Assembly: GCF_029893355.1 (NCBI RefSeq)
Contig: NZ_JARZAI010000011.1
Coordinates: forward strand, 62,001 to 126,000
DNA: 64,000 nt
Direction of reading: 5' to 3'
Origin: Kitasatospora sp. MAA4
GTDB lineage: Bacteria > Actinomycetota > Actinomycetes > Streptomycetales > Streptomycetaceae
Made by a program: the position numbers and the translations under genes. Positions 7,893-16,794 of this stretch are shown in pieces. The notes below the pieces were generated by a model. It ran no database searches. It saw nothing but the letters and a program-made list of their open reading frames with translations, and was not told where the DNA came from. Within the stretch, counting starts at the first letter, position 1; every line of letters starts with the position of its first letter.

Positions 7893-7944
7893 CAGCAGGG
7901 TCTGCACGCTTCCCCGGCACCGGGGGAGGGTGCGGACCCTGCTG
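7893..7944 (+). terminator. Long hairpin terminator after the cold-shock gene
   Basis: CAGCAGGGTC at 7893 pairs with GACCCTGCTG ending at 7944, and the stem extends inward with one mismatch to a loop near CCCCGGCACCGGGG. Confidence 0.8.
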
Positions 7945-7984
7945 TCGTTCCGGGTGGCTCGTGCGCGCGGCTTGCCGGTAAGAG

Positions 7985-8029
7985 CTTGCACTCGCCACCC
8001 GAGAGTGCTAATCATTGGCGTTAGCACTC
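7985..8029 (+). promoter_or_regulatory. CIRCE operator (HrcA site) with an extra half-site, overlapping the groEL promoter
   Basis: The half-site CTTGCACTC (7985-7993), a 9-nt spacer and GAGTGCTAA (8003-8011) form a CIRCE element with one degenerate arm. After another 9-nt spacer there is a perfect TTAGCACTC (8021-8029), so three half-sites alternate. TTGCAC at 7986 and AATCAT at 8010, 18 bp apart, could be the -35 and -10 boxes, which places the promoter inside the operator. HrcA bound here would repress groEL until heat shock. Confidence 0.9.
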
Positions 8030-8168
8030 ACAGCATGAGAGTGACAACGGACCGGGTCGGTGAGGCCCCCGGGAGCGGTAGGGGACGAGACCCCCGCACA
8101 CCAGGGCCGTCCGTCGCGGGCACCTGTCGGTCCGGTGCAGTCGACGTCGTCCCGGAGGACCACTTCAC

Positions 8169-9791
<1,623 letters not shown>

Positions 9792-9820
9792 TCCCTCGTC
9801 GGATCAGTCGCTTCCTCGAT

Positions 9821-9856
9821 CGCGTGGGCGGTCCCCTTCGGGGGGCCGCCCACGCG
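9821..9856 (+). terminator. Hairpin terminator after groEL
   Basis: A 16-bp stem (9821-9836 with 9841-9856) with one mismatch closes a TTCG tetraloop. Confidence 0.9.
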
Positions 9857-9892
9857 GCGTTCGCGCCCCCGCGCGTTTGGGACAATGGACGG

Positions 9893-10258
9893 ATGTCCAG
9901 CGATATCGAAGCCGCCCTGCACAGCGCCCGTGCGCTGATCCTTGCCGACCTCACCGCCCGGGACGTCGCCGACGCGACGGTGGTCTCGCTGGTCGAGGAC
10001 GCCGTGACGCACCGGCGGTGGTGGCTGGAGCAGTGGCCGGACGGGGTGGGCTTCGTGCTCGGGCTGATCGCCCAGGACGTCCAGGACGCGCTGCTGGAGG
10101 CCTACGGGCGCTGGCCGCTCTGCCTGGCCTGCGCGGCCGAGGACGACCCGCACGCGCTGAGTGTGGAGCCCGAGCTCGGCCCGGACCCGCACTGGGTGTG
10201 CGGCAAGGAGGCCGTCGTGGTGGCGCCGGTCGGCTCGCTCACCCCTCCAGCGTTGTGA
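9893..10258 (+). CDS. Conserved hypothetical protein
   Basis: A 121-aa soluble acidic protein. I start it at ATG 9893 (MSSDIEAALHSAR), just after a GGACAATGGACGG stretch, because the in-frame codons further upstream fall in the groEL terminator. The second half contains a C-x2-C pair (LCLACAAEDDPH), a later HWVCGKEAVVV segment and an EPELGPDPHW motif, so a small metal-binding or structural module is possible. I recognise no family with known function. Its last 20 bp overlap the convergent HD-domain gene. Confidence 0.7.
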   Translation: MSSDIEAALHSARALILADLTARDVADATVVSLVEDAVTHRRWWLEQWPDGVGFVLGLIAQDVQDALLEAYGRWPLCLACAAEDDPHALSVEPELGPDPHWVCGKEAVVVAPVGSLTPPAL

Positions 10259-10889
10259 GTTCGGTGGTCAGGTTGGCGCGGGCGCGCTGCTCGAAGCGGG
10301 CGTGCCCGGCCGGGGTGCGGTAGAGCGCCGGCAGCGCGAGCAGCTGGCGCAGGACGGCGGCCCGGCCCAGCCGGAAGGCCTCCGCCGGGACGAAGTCGTA
10401 CTCCGCGCGGACGGCCGCCGCGTACGCCGCGTACTGCTCGGCGGTGCCGCCGAGCACGGCGAGGTCGGCGTCGCACAGGACTTCGCCGTCGCGGTCGCCG
10501 GGCAGCGGGTCGTGCCCGACGGTGAGCCTGACCAGGCGGACCACCTCGGCGATCGGCTCGGCCGCCAGCCCGGCCTCGCGTAGCGCGCGGACGGCCAGCT
10601 GGGCGCTGCGCTCCTCGTTCTCGGAGCGGTCGGGCCGGTAGACGGCGTCGTGGAACCAGGCCGCGAGCCGGACGGTGTCCGGGTGTTCGGCGTGCTCGGC
10701 GAGCGCGTCGACGTGGTCCAGCACGGCCAGCAGGTGGTCCGTGGTGTGGTACCGGCGCTGCGGCTCGGCCCAACGGGCCAGCAGGGCGCGGCCGTAGGGC
10801 TCGGGGTCGACGGTGGCGCCGGAGCGCTCCAGCGCGGAGTGCCAGCGCCTCAGCAGGACATCGGTGGCCGGGTGCGGGTCGGTCGGCAT
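10239..10889 (-). CDS. HD-domain phosphohydrolase-like protein
   Basis: A 216-aa protein with the HD metal-site pattern: RRYHTTDHLLAVL (first His), then AAWFHDAVYRP (His-Asp pair), and LCDADLAVLGG further on (second Asp). This arrangement is found in predicted metal-dependent phosphohydrolases related to nucleotidases. The start is ATG 10889 (MPTDPHPATDVLL), in agreement with the family; the longer open frame upstream is antisense to cutC. The substrate is unknown. Confidence 0.85.
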   Translation of the reverse strand: MPTDPHPATDVLLRRWHSALERSGATVDPEPYGRALLARWAEPQRRYHTTDHLLAVLDHVDALAEHAEHPDTVRLAAWFHDAVYRPDRSENEERSAQLAVRALREAGLAAEPIAEVVRLVRLTVGHDPLPGDRDGEVLCDADLAVLGGTAEQYAAYAAAVRAEYDFVPAEAFRLGRAAVLRQLLALPALYRTPAGHARFEQRARANLTTELTTLEG

Positions 10890-10971
10890 GCGCTCATTGT
10901 GAACCCGGGCGCCGGTACTGCCGCGGGTGGGGGGTCTCGCCCGCCGGGCGCCGATATGGCAGGCTGTCGAT

Positions 10972-11658
10972 ATGTCTAGACCAATTTTCGAAGTCATCGC
11001 GCTGACGGCGCAGGATGCCCAGGCCGCCCAGTCCGGCGGCGCCGACCGCCTCGAACTGGTCACGGACATGGCCGCCGACGGTCTCACCCCCACGGTGGCG
11101 GGCTTCGCCGAGATCCGCGCCGCGGTGGACCTGCCGCTGCGCGTGATGCTGCGCGGCCGGGTCGGCTTCGAGCCCGGCAGTCTGGACGAGCTGCGCGCCG
11201 CCGCCGCGGCACTGCGGGCCGAGGGCGCCGACGAGTTCGTCTTCGGCTTCCTGGACGCGCAGGGCGGGCCGGACCTCGCCGCGGTGCGGGGGCTGGCGGA
11301 GGCCGTCGACGGCTGCCGCTGGACCTTCCACCGGGCGATCGACCACAGCGCCGACCGGTCCGCCGTGCGCGACGCGCTGGCCGAGCTGCCGGGCCTGGAC
11401 ACCTTCCTGACGGCGGGCTCGCCGGCCGGCGTCTCGCACGGGCGCGAGGTGCTGGCGGGCGAGCTGGCCAAGGCCGGCGAGCCCGGCTACCGTCCGCAGA
11501 TCCTGATCGGCGGCGGGCTGTGCGCCGAGCACGTCCCGGAGCTGCGCGCGGCGGGCTTCGACGCCTTCCACGTCGGCGGCGCGGTGCGGGCCGGCGGCTG
11601 GGACTCGCCGGTGGACGCCGGCAGGGTCGCCCACTGGCGGGCGCTGATCGACGGCTGA
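10972..11658 (+). CDS. cutC: CutC-family protein (copper homeostasis)
   Basis: A 228-aa TIM-barrel protein. FEVIALTAQDAQAAQSGGADRLEL at the N-terminus, LRVMLRGR in the middle, the WTFHRAIDH strand and the late ILIGGGLCAEHVPELRAAGFDAFHVGGA repeat the CutC pattern. The family was linked to copper tolerance, but its biochemical activity is not settled. I chose ATG 10972; the 15 codons upstream in frame have no family similarity. It is divergent from the HD gene and convergent with the HelR-like gene. Confidence 0.9.
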   Translation: MSRPIFEVIALTAQDAQAAQSGGADRLELVTDMAADGLTPTVAGFAEIRAAVDLPLRVMLRGRVGFEPGSLDELRAAAAALRAEGADEFVFGFLDAQGGPDLAAVRGLAEAVDGCRWTFHRAIDHSADRSAVRDALAELPGLDTFLTAGSPAGVSHGREVLAGELAKAGEPGYRPQILIGGGLCAEHVPELRAAGFDAFHVGGAVRAGGWDSPVDAGRVAHWRALIDG

Positions 11659-11661
11659 GCG

Positions 11662-11690
11662 CCGGGTCCCTTCGCCGCGAAGGGACCCGG
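11662..11690. terminator. Perfect 13-bp hairpin between convergent genes
   Basis: Arms 11662-11674 and 11678-11690 are exact complements around a CCG loop. Placed between the cutC stop and the stop of the opposing helicase-like gene, it can terminate both. Confidence 0.88.
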
Positions 11691-11698
11691 TCCCCGCG

Positions 11699-13747
11699 TC
11701 AGCCCAACTCGGCGGGCAGCGGCTCGGCGTGCAGCACCGTCAGGCCGGAGACCGCACGGGTGAGGGCGACGTAGAGCCGCCGCAGCCCGGTCCGCTCGTC
11801 GGGCTCGCCGGCCACCACGGCGGCCGGTTCGTCCAGCACCACGTAGTCGTACTCCAGGCCCTTGGCCAGCGAGGCCGGCACCAGCGTGAGCCGGGCCTGC
11901 TCGGTGGTCTCCGCGCCCGGGGTCAGGTAGGGCAGCCCGGCGTCGGTCAGCGCCTTCTCGAAGAGCGGGATCCGCGCGTCGGCGGCGATCAGGCCGGTCG
12001 AGCCCTCGTGCCCGAGCGCCGTGCGGCAGGCCGCGACGACCGCGTCGGTCAGCGCCGCGTCATTGGTGTGACGGATCGTCAGCGATCCGGGGGTGTCGCG
12101 GATCGAGGTGGCGGGGGCCAGCCCGGGGGCGATCGCGGGCAGCAGCCGCGAGGCGTAGGCGATCACCTCCTCCGGCACCCGGAAGCCGGTGGTCAGCTCC
12201 TCGATGTGGGCGGCCGGCTTGCCCAGGTGGTGCAGGGCGTCCGCCCAACTGGCGGTCGCCCAGGGGGTGGTGCCCTGCGCGAGGTCGCCCAGGACGGTGG
12301 CCGAGCCGGTGCTGCAACGGCGGCCCACCGCGCGGTACTGCATGGGCGAGAGGTCCTGCGCCTCGTCGACCACCACATGGCCGAGCGAGGCAGTGCGCTG
12401 CACCAGGTCGTTGGCCTCGTCGATCAGCACGGCGTCGGCGGGCGTCCAGGGTGCGGTCTTCAGCGAGCGGCCGGCCGTCCGGTGGATCAGTGCCTGCTCG
12501 TCCTCGTCCAGCAGGCCCTCTGCGCACTGCGCCAGGAACGCGGCGTCGGTGAGCAGCCGGTGCACCAGCTTGGCCGGGTCGACCGGCGGCCAGCAGGCCT
12601 TGACGGTGGCCTTCACCTGCGCCGAGCGGGCCACCGCGTCCTGGACGCGGTCGTCGGGCGCCTCGCCGCCCTGCTCCATCTTCAGCAGCACGGCGTGCGA
12701 GATGCGCTGCGGCAGCGCCTCCATGGCAGCTCCGTAGCGCATCTCCCGGGCGGCCAACTCCTCGATGATCTCGACCAGTTCGTAGGCCGGGACGCGCCAG
12801 CGCCGGGAGCCGCGGATCACCACGCAGGGCTCGGTGGGCAGCGTGATGCCGGACCGCACGGCGCGCCGCAGCACCTCGGCCATCCGGGCGTCGCCCTTGA
12901 TCCGGGCGGCCGGGGCGGAGTCCTCGGCGCGGACCTCGACGTGCGCCACCAGCTGCTGCACGGTGGCCTGCGCGACGTCCAGCTCGCCGAGGGCGGGCAG
13001 CACCTGCTCGATGTAGGAGAGGAAGGAGCTGTTCGGCCCGATCACCAGGGTGCCGGTGCGGGCCAGCCGGTCGCGGTGCGCGTACAGTAGGTAGGCGACT
13101 CGGTGCAGGCCGACCGCGGTCTTCCCGGTGCCGGGGGCGCCCTGGACGCAGACCGTGCCGGTGATGTCGGCGCGGACGATCTCGTCCTGCTCGGGCTGGA
13201 TGGTGGCGACGATGTCGCGCATCGGGCCGACGCGGGGCTTCTCGATCTCGGCGGCCAGCAGGGCGGAGGCGGTGTTCTGCTCGCTCGGGTCGCTGAGGTT
13301 CTCGTCCTCGTAGGCGGTCAGCTCGCCGCCGGTGTAGCCGAACCGGCGGCGCTTGTCGACGTCCATCGGGGCCGTCCGGCTGGCCCGGTAGAACGGCTGC
13401 GACACCGGCGCCCGCCAGTCGATCACCATCGGGTCGCCGCTGGCGTCGTGCACGTGCCGGCGCCCGATGTAGAACCGCTCTCCTCCCGCGCCCTCCGACT
13501 CGTCCGAGGAGATGGCGTGCAGGTAGTCCAGCCGGCCGAAGAAGAGCGGGGTGTGCGCCAGGTCGGCCAGCGCGGCGATCCGGTTCTGGATCTGGTTGTG
13601 CAGGACGGCGGCGGTGACCCAGGTGCCGGCGACGTCGGAGATGTCCAGCGCCTGGGCGTCCTCGCGCATGGCGCGCAGTGCGGCACGGGAGGAGGCGAGG
13701 TGGTCGCGCTCCCGTTGCAGGGGGTCGGTGGTGGCGGGGGAGTGCAC
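11699..13747 (-). CDS. helR: HelR/HelD-like RNA-polymerase-recycling motor ATPase
   Basis: A 682-aa superfamily-1 ATPase. Walker A is GAPGTGKT at about residues 203-210, Walker B is HVVVDEAQDLSPMQY, and the late motifs LYVALTRAVSGLTVL and RVPEEVIAYASRLLP are UvrD-like. The N-terminal coiled coil (RERDHLASSRAALRAMREDAQAL) and the FYIGRRHVHD and VIDWRAPVSQPFYRA segments are HelD/HelR features. These proteins enter RNA polymerase and release stalled complexes or displace rifamycins. The start is GTG 13747, with GGGAAGG six bases upstream. The AT-poor 299 bp upstream contains no rifamycin-associated element that I can recognise. Confidence 0.85.
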   Translation of the reverse strand: MHSPATTDPLQRERDHLASSRAALRAMREDAQALDISDVAGTWVTAAVLHNQIQNRIAALADLAHTPLFFGRLDYLHAISSDESEGAGGERFYIGRRHVHDASGDPMVIDWRAPVSQPFYRASRTAPMDVDKRRRFGYTGGELTAYEDENLSDPSEQNTASALLAAEIEKPRVGPMRDIVATIQPEQDEIVRADITGTVCVQGAPGTGKTAVGLHRVAYLLYAHRDRLARTGTLVIGPNSSFLSYIEQVLPALGELDVAQATVQQLVAHVEVRAEDSAPAARIKGDARMAEVLRRAVRSGITLPTEPCVVIRGSRRWRVPAYELVEIIEELAAREMRYGAAMEALPQRISHAVLLKMEQGGEAPDDRVQDAVARSAQVKATVKACWPPVDPAKLVHRLLTDAAFLAQCAEGLLDEDEQALIHRTAGRSLKTAPWTPADAVLIDEANDLVQRTASLGHVVVDEAQDLSPMQYRAVGRRCSTGSATVLGDLAQGTTPWATASWADALHHLGKPAAHIEELTTGFRVPEEVIAYASRLLPAIAPGLAPATSIRDTPGSLTIRHTNDAALTDAVVAACRTALGHEGSTGLIAADARIPLFEKALTDAGLPYLTPGAETTEQARLTLVPASLAKGLEYDYVVLDEPAAVVAGEPDERTGLRRLYVALTRAVSGLTVLHAEPLPAELG

Positions 13748-14046
13748 AGCGAACCTTCCCGGCCGGGTGTTCGGTCCCGGCGGTTCTCGTCGTAGCTCAC
13801 GGTGAGAGCCCGGAGGCTCTGGGGGAACCTGGCCGGTTGCCGAGCGGCCAGGGCCTCCCCCGGCTGCCGACGGACGGCACCACGGTTCGGGAGGGGGCAA
13901 GACCGACCACCCTAGACCCAGCAGGCGGTGGGGCGCCAAGGCTTTTCGCCGTAGGGGTGGCGTACGCCGGGAGGACGAGACCGGTCCCGAGAGTGGTGAC
14001 CTTTGGGGTGATGTGTCCGGGATGTCGGGAAACTACGGTGGAACAC

Positions 14047-14280
14047 ATGAGCCCCGTATCCATGACGGCGCCCCCGGCAGCGGCCAAGGCCCCCCGGGCG
14101 CGCACCCCGATGACCGAATCCGTCCCGACCCCGACGCCGACTCTCCCGACCCACGGCAGCACCGCGGCCGACCCCGACCGCCGCCGCGGCCCGCTGCTGA
14201 CCGCCGTCCGCAACGTCGGCATCGTGCTCGACACCGCCGCGCGGGTGGTCTTCCTCGGCCGCGACGGCGTCAAGCTCTAG
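14047..14280 (+). CDS. Small Streptomyces-type hypothetical protein
   Basis: A 77-aa protein with a Pro/Ala/Thr-rich N-terminal half and a hydrophobic C-terminal segment TAVRNVGIVLDTAARVVFLGRDGVKL that could be an amphipathic membrane helix. The start ATG 14047 has GGTGGA close upstream; ATG 14062 is an alternative. It is divergent from helR with about 300 bp between and convergent with XPB. Function unknown. Confidence 0.6.
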   Translation: MSPVSMTAPPAAAKAPRARTPMTESVPTPTPTLPTHGSTAADPDRRRGPLLTAVRNVGIVLDTAARVVFLGRDGVKL

Positions 14281-14302
14281 CCGTAGCGCCTAGCCCTGGC
14301 GC

Positions 14303-15937
14303 CTAGACGTCGTCCGCGTCGATGATGCGGTACGCGTACCCCTGCTCGGCCAGGAAGCGCTGCCGGTGGGCGGCGAAGTCCTGGTCGACGGTGTCCCGGG
14401 CGACCACCGAGTAGAAGTGCGCCGAGTGCCCGTCGGCCTTCGGCCGCAGCACCCGGCCCAGCCGCTGGGCCTCCTCCTGACGGGAGCCGAAGGTCCCGGA
14501 GACCTGGATGGCGACGGTGGCCTCCGGCAGGTCGATCGAGAAGTTCGCGACCTTCGACACCACCAGGACGCTGATCTCCTTGGTGCGGAAGGCCTCGAAC
14601 AGCTTCTCGCGCTGCGCGTTGCTGGTCTCGCCCTTGATCACCGGGGCGTTCAGCACCTCGCCCAGCTCGTCCAGCTGGTCGATGTACTGCCCGATGATCA
14701 GGGTCTGGTCCTTCTCGTGCTTCTTGACCAGCGCCTCCACCACCCGGCGCTTGGTCGCGGTGGTCGCGCAGTACCGGTAGCGCTCCTCCGGCTCGGCGGT
14801 CGCGTAGGCGAGCCGCTCCGAGTCGGTGAGGGTGACCCGGACCTCGCAGCAGTCGGCGGGCGCGATGTAGCCCTGCGCCTCGATCTCCTTCCACGGCGCG
14901 TCGAACCGCTTGGGCCCGATCAGCGAGAAGACGTCGCCCTCCCGGCCGTCCTCGCGCACCAGCGTGGCGGTCAGCCCGAGCCGGCGGCGGGCCTGGAGGT
15001 CGGCGGTGAACTTGAAGACCGGCGCGGGCAGCAGGTGCACCTCGTCGTAGACCACCAGGCCCCAGTTGCGGGCGTCGAACAGCTCCAGGTGCGCGTAGCT
15101 GCCCTTCCGCTTGGTCGTCATCACCTGGTACGTGGCGATGGTGACCGGGCGGATCTCCTTCCTGGTGCCGCTGTACTCGCCGATCTCGTCCTCGGTCAGC
15201 GAGGTCCGCTTGACCAGCTCGTGCTTCCACTGCCGTGCCGAGACGGTGTTGGTGACCAGGATCAGCGTGGTCGACTTGGCCTCCGCCATCGCCGCCGCGC
15301 CGACCAGCGTCTTGCCCGCGCCGCAGGGCAGCACCACGACACCGCTGCCGCCGTGCCAGAAGCCCTCGACCGCCTGCTGCTGGTACGGGCGCAGCTGCCA
15401 GCCGTTCTGGTCCAGCTCGATCGGGTGCGCCTCGCCGTCCACGTACCCGGCGTGGTCCTCGGCCGGCCAGCCGAGCTTGAGCAGCGTCTGCTTGATCTGC
15501 CCGCGCTCGGAGGGGTGCACGAGCACGGTGTCCGGGTCGACCCGGGCGCCGACCAGCGGCATGATCTTCTTCGACCGCAGGATCTCCTCCAGCACCGGAC
15601 GGTCGGTGGTGGTCAGCACCAGCCCGTGCACCGGGTGCTTGCTGAGCTTCAGCCGCCCGTACCGCGCCATCGTGTCGGCGACGTCCACCAGCAGCGCGTG
15701 CGGCACCGGGTAGCGCGAGTACTTCACCAGCGCGTCCACCACCTGCTCCGCGTCATGCCCGGCAGCCCGCGCGTTCCACAGCCCCAGCGGAGTCACCCGA
15801 TAGGTGTGGACGTGCTCGGGCGCGCGCTCCAACTCGGCGAAGGGCGCGATGGCTCGGCGGCACTCGGCGGCTGTGGGATGGTCGATCTCCAGCAGCAGAG
15901 TCTTGTCGCTTTGTACGATCAGCGGGCCGTCGTTCAC
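14303..15937 (-). CDS. XPB-type DNA repair helicase
   Basis: A 544-aa superfamily-2 helicase of the XPB/Ssl2 type. Walker A is PCGAGKT at residues 204-210, the DEVH box is at 298-301, and the RED motif that is specific for XPB lies at 328-330 (LVREDGRE). Helicase domain 2 ends with AIQVSGTFGSRQEEAQRLGRVLRPK. The N-terminal 180 residues are the bacterial XPB damage-recognition-like domain. It probably works in DNA opening or repair with the helicase/WYL protein encoded about 1.6 kb upstream on the same strand. The start is GTG 15937. Confidence 0.93.
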   Translation of the reverse strand: MNDGPLIVQSDKTLLLEIDHPTAAECRRAIAPFAELERAPEHVHTYRVTPLGLWNARAAGHDAEQVVDALVKYSRYPVPHALLVDVADTMARYGRLKLSKHPVHGLVLTTTDRPVLEEILRSKKIMPLVGARVDPDTVLVHPSERGQIKQTLLKLGWPAEDHAGYVDGEAHPIELDQNGWQLRPYQQQAVEGFWHGGSGVVVLPCGAGKTLVGAAAMAEAKSTTLILVTNTVSARQWKHELVKRTSLTEDEIGEYSGTRKEIRPVTIATYQVMTTKRKGSYAHLELFDARNWGLVVYDEVHLLPAPVFKFTADLQARRRLGLTATLVREDGREGDVFSLIGPKRFDAPWKEIEAQGYIAPADCCEVRVTLTDSERLAYATAEPEERYRYCATTATKRRVVEALVKKHEKDQTLIIGQYIDQLDELGEVLNAPVIKGETSNAQREKLFEAFRTKEISVLVVSKVANFSIDLPEATVAIQVSGTFGSRQEEAQRLGRVLRPKADGHSAHFYSVVARDTVDQDFAAHRQRFLAEQGYAYRIIDADDV

Positions 15938-15982
15938 TTTGAGCGATCCTCCATCGGTCAGACGCAGACCCTCCAGTGTCGC

Positions 15983-16036
15983 TCACTCCGGGCGCTTTCG
16001 GTCCTCCAGCCAGATGTACGAGGCGAAGCGGCCGGT
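15983..16036 (-). pseudogene. Orphan 3' end of pgeF (displaced C-terminal 17 codons)
   Basis: On the minus strand this reads TGRFASYIWLEDRKRPE and then a stop. The first 13 residues are identical to the C-terminal region of the pgeF product encoded at 16795-17550, and 40 bp of the DNA are identical (15997-16036 against 16818-16857). It is the likely ancestral 3' end of pgeF, cut off by the vapBC cassette now lying between the two copies. Confidence 0.85.
15997..16036. repeat. Direct repeat, left copy (40 bp) flanking vapBC
   Basis: Forty bases from TTCGGTCCTCC to GCGGCCGGT are identical to 16818-16857. The repeat ends at the first base of the vapC stop codon on the complementary strand. Confidence 0.97.
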
Positions 16037-16470
16037 CAGCGGATCAGGACGACCTTGGTGTGGAAGAGGTTCTCCAGGTCCTTCCAGGCCCGGTCACTGG
16101 TCATCGCGGGCAGGCCGAGGCGCTCGGCCACCGCGATGCAGATGCCGTCACCGAGTGACAGGACTGCGGTTTTCTCCTCGCCCCGCCTGGTGCGGCAGTC
16201 GCGCTCGTCGTAGGAGAGCCGGATCAGTTCGGCCGCGCGCACCGCGTCGGCAGGGGTGACGGTCTCCTCCAGGGTCAGCCCGGCGCTGACGAGATCCTCG
16301 GCGAGGTCGGCGGTGGCCCGCTGATATCCGCGCTGTTCAGCCCGGCGGCATACCTCCGCAAGGTTGGTCGTGGTCAACGTGGCACCGGTCAGGACCGGGT
16401 CGACGACCTCTTCGCCGCGTTCCTGGAACAGCCAGGCGAGGACGGCCGAGGAATCGAGGACATGAGTCAC
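16036..16470 (-). CDS. vapC: VapC-type PIN-domain toxin
   Basis: A 144-aa PIN-domain ribonuclease. The four acidic metal-binding residues are visible as Asp6 (VLDSSAVLAW), Glu39 (NLAEVC), Asp108 (LSLGDGICIAVA) and Asp126 (TSDRAWKDL). VapC toxins cleave tRNA or rRNA and are neutralised by VapB. The GTG start at 16470 overlaps the stop of the antitoxin gene by four bases, the usual translational coupling. The stop codon lies exactly at the edge of the 40-bp repeat. Confidence 0.92.
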   Translation of the reverse strand: MTHVLDSSAVLAWLFQERGEEVVDPVLTGATLTTTNLAEVCRRAEQRGYQRATADLAEDLVSAGLTLEETVTPADAVRAAELIRLSYDERDCRTRRGEEKTAVLSLGDGICIAVAERLGLPAMTSDRAWKDLENLFHTKVVLIR

Positions 16471-16754
16471 GGGGCGCCGTGCCGGGCGGTGTCGTTCTCG
16501 GCAGCCTCTTCTTCCGCGGCGTCCTCGCGGGCCTCGGCGGCCGAGTCCCCGTCGCCGACGGGGGCGGCTGCGCGCAGTCGGCGCTTGACGGCGTCGAGGG
16601 TCTCCACGATGAAGGTGCCCTCGCCCAGGGAGCGGATGACGACCTCGGTGCCCTCGCCCACGTGGACGGTGTTCTGGATTGCGACAGGGATCACCATCTT
16701 GCCGCGCTGACCGATTCTCGTCCGGCTCACCGGGAGTTCATGTGTGACGCTCAT
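16467..16754 (-). CDS. vapB: VapB-type antitoxin with AbrB/SpoVT domain
   Basis: A 95-aa protein. Residues 8-50 form a swapped-hairpin AbrB-type DNA-binding domain (TRIGQRGKMVIPVAIQN, then VHVGEGTEVVIRSL). The acidic tail after residue 68 (DSAAEAREDAAEEEAAEN) is the disordered part expected to wrap the toxin. VapB normally represses its own operon together with VapC. ATG 16754 is preceded by a short region that also ends within the right 40-bp repeat, so the cassette carries its own promoter. Confidence 0.9.
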   Translation of the reverse strand: MSVTHELPVSRTRIGQRGKMVIPVAIQNTVHVGEGTEVVIRSLGEGTFIVETLDAVKRRLRAAAPVGDGDSAAEAREDAAEEEAAENDTARHGAP

Positions 16755-16794
16755 ATCACGATGGTACTCCCGGATCTGGATGGTGAGCAGATCC

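Noticed and set aside
8030..8168. A groES gene before groEL
   Set aside because: No open frame of the right size or sequence lies upstream; this is the solitary groEL copy.
10890..11471. Extension of the HD-domain gene into a 410-aa protein
   Set aside because: The extra N-terminal part lies antisense to cutC and has no domain features. ATG 10889 fits the HD family.
13748..13939. Longer HelR start at 13939
   Set aside because: The additional 64 residues are Pro/Gly/Arg-rich; GTG 13747 has a good ribosome binding site and starts where the family coiled coil begins.
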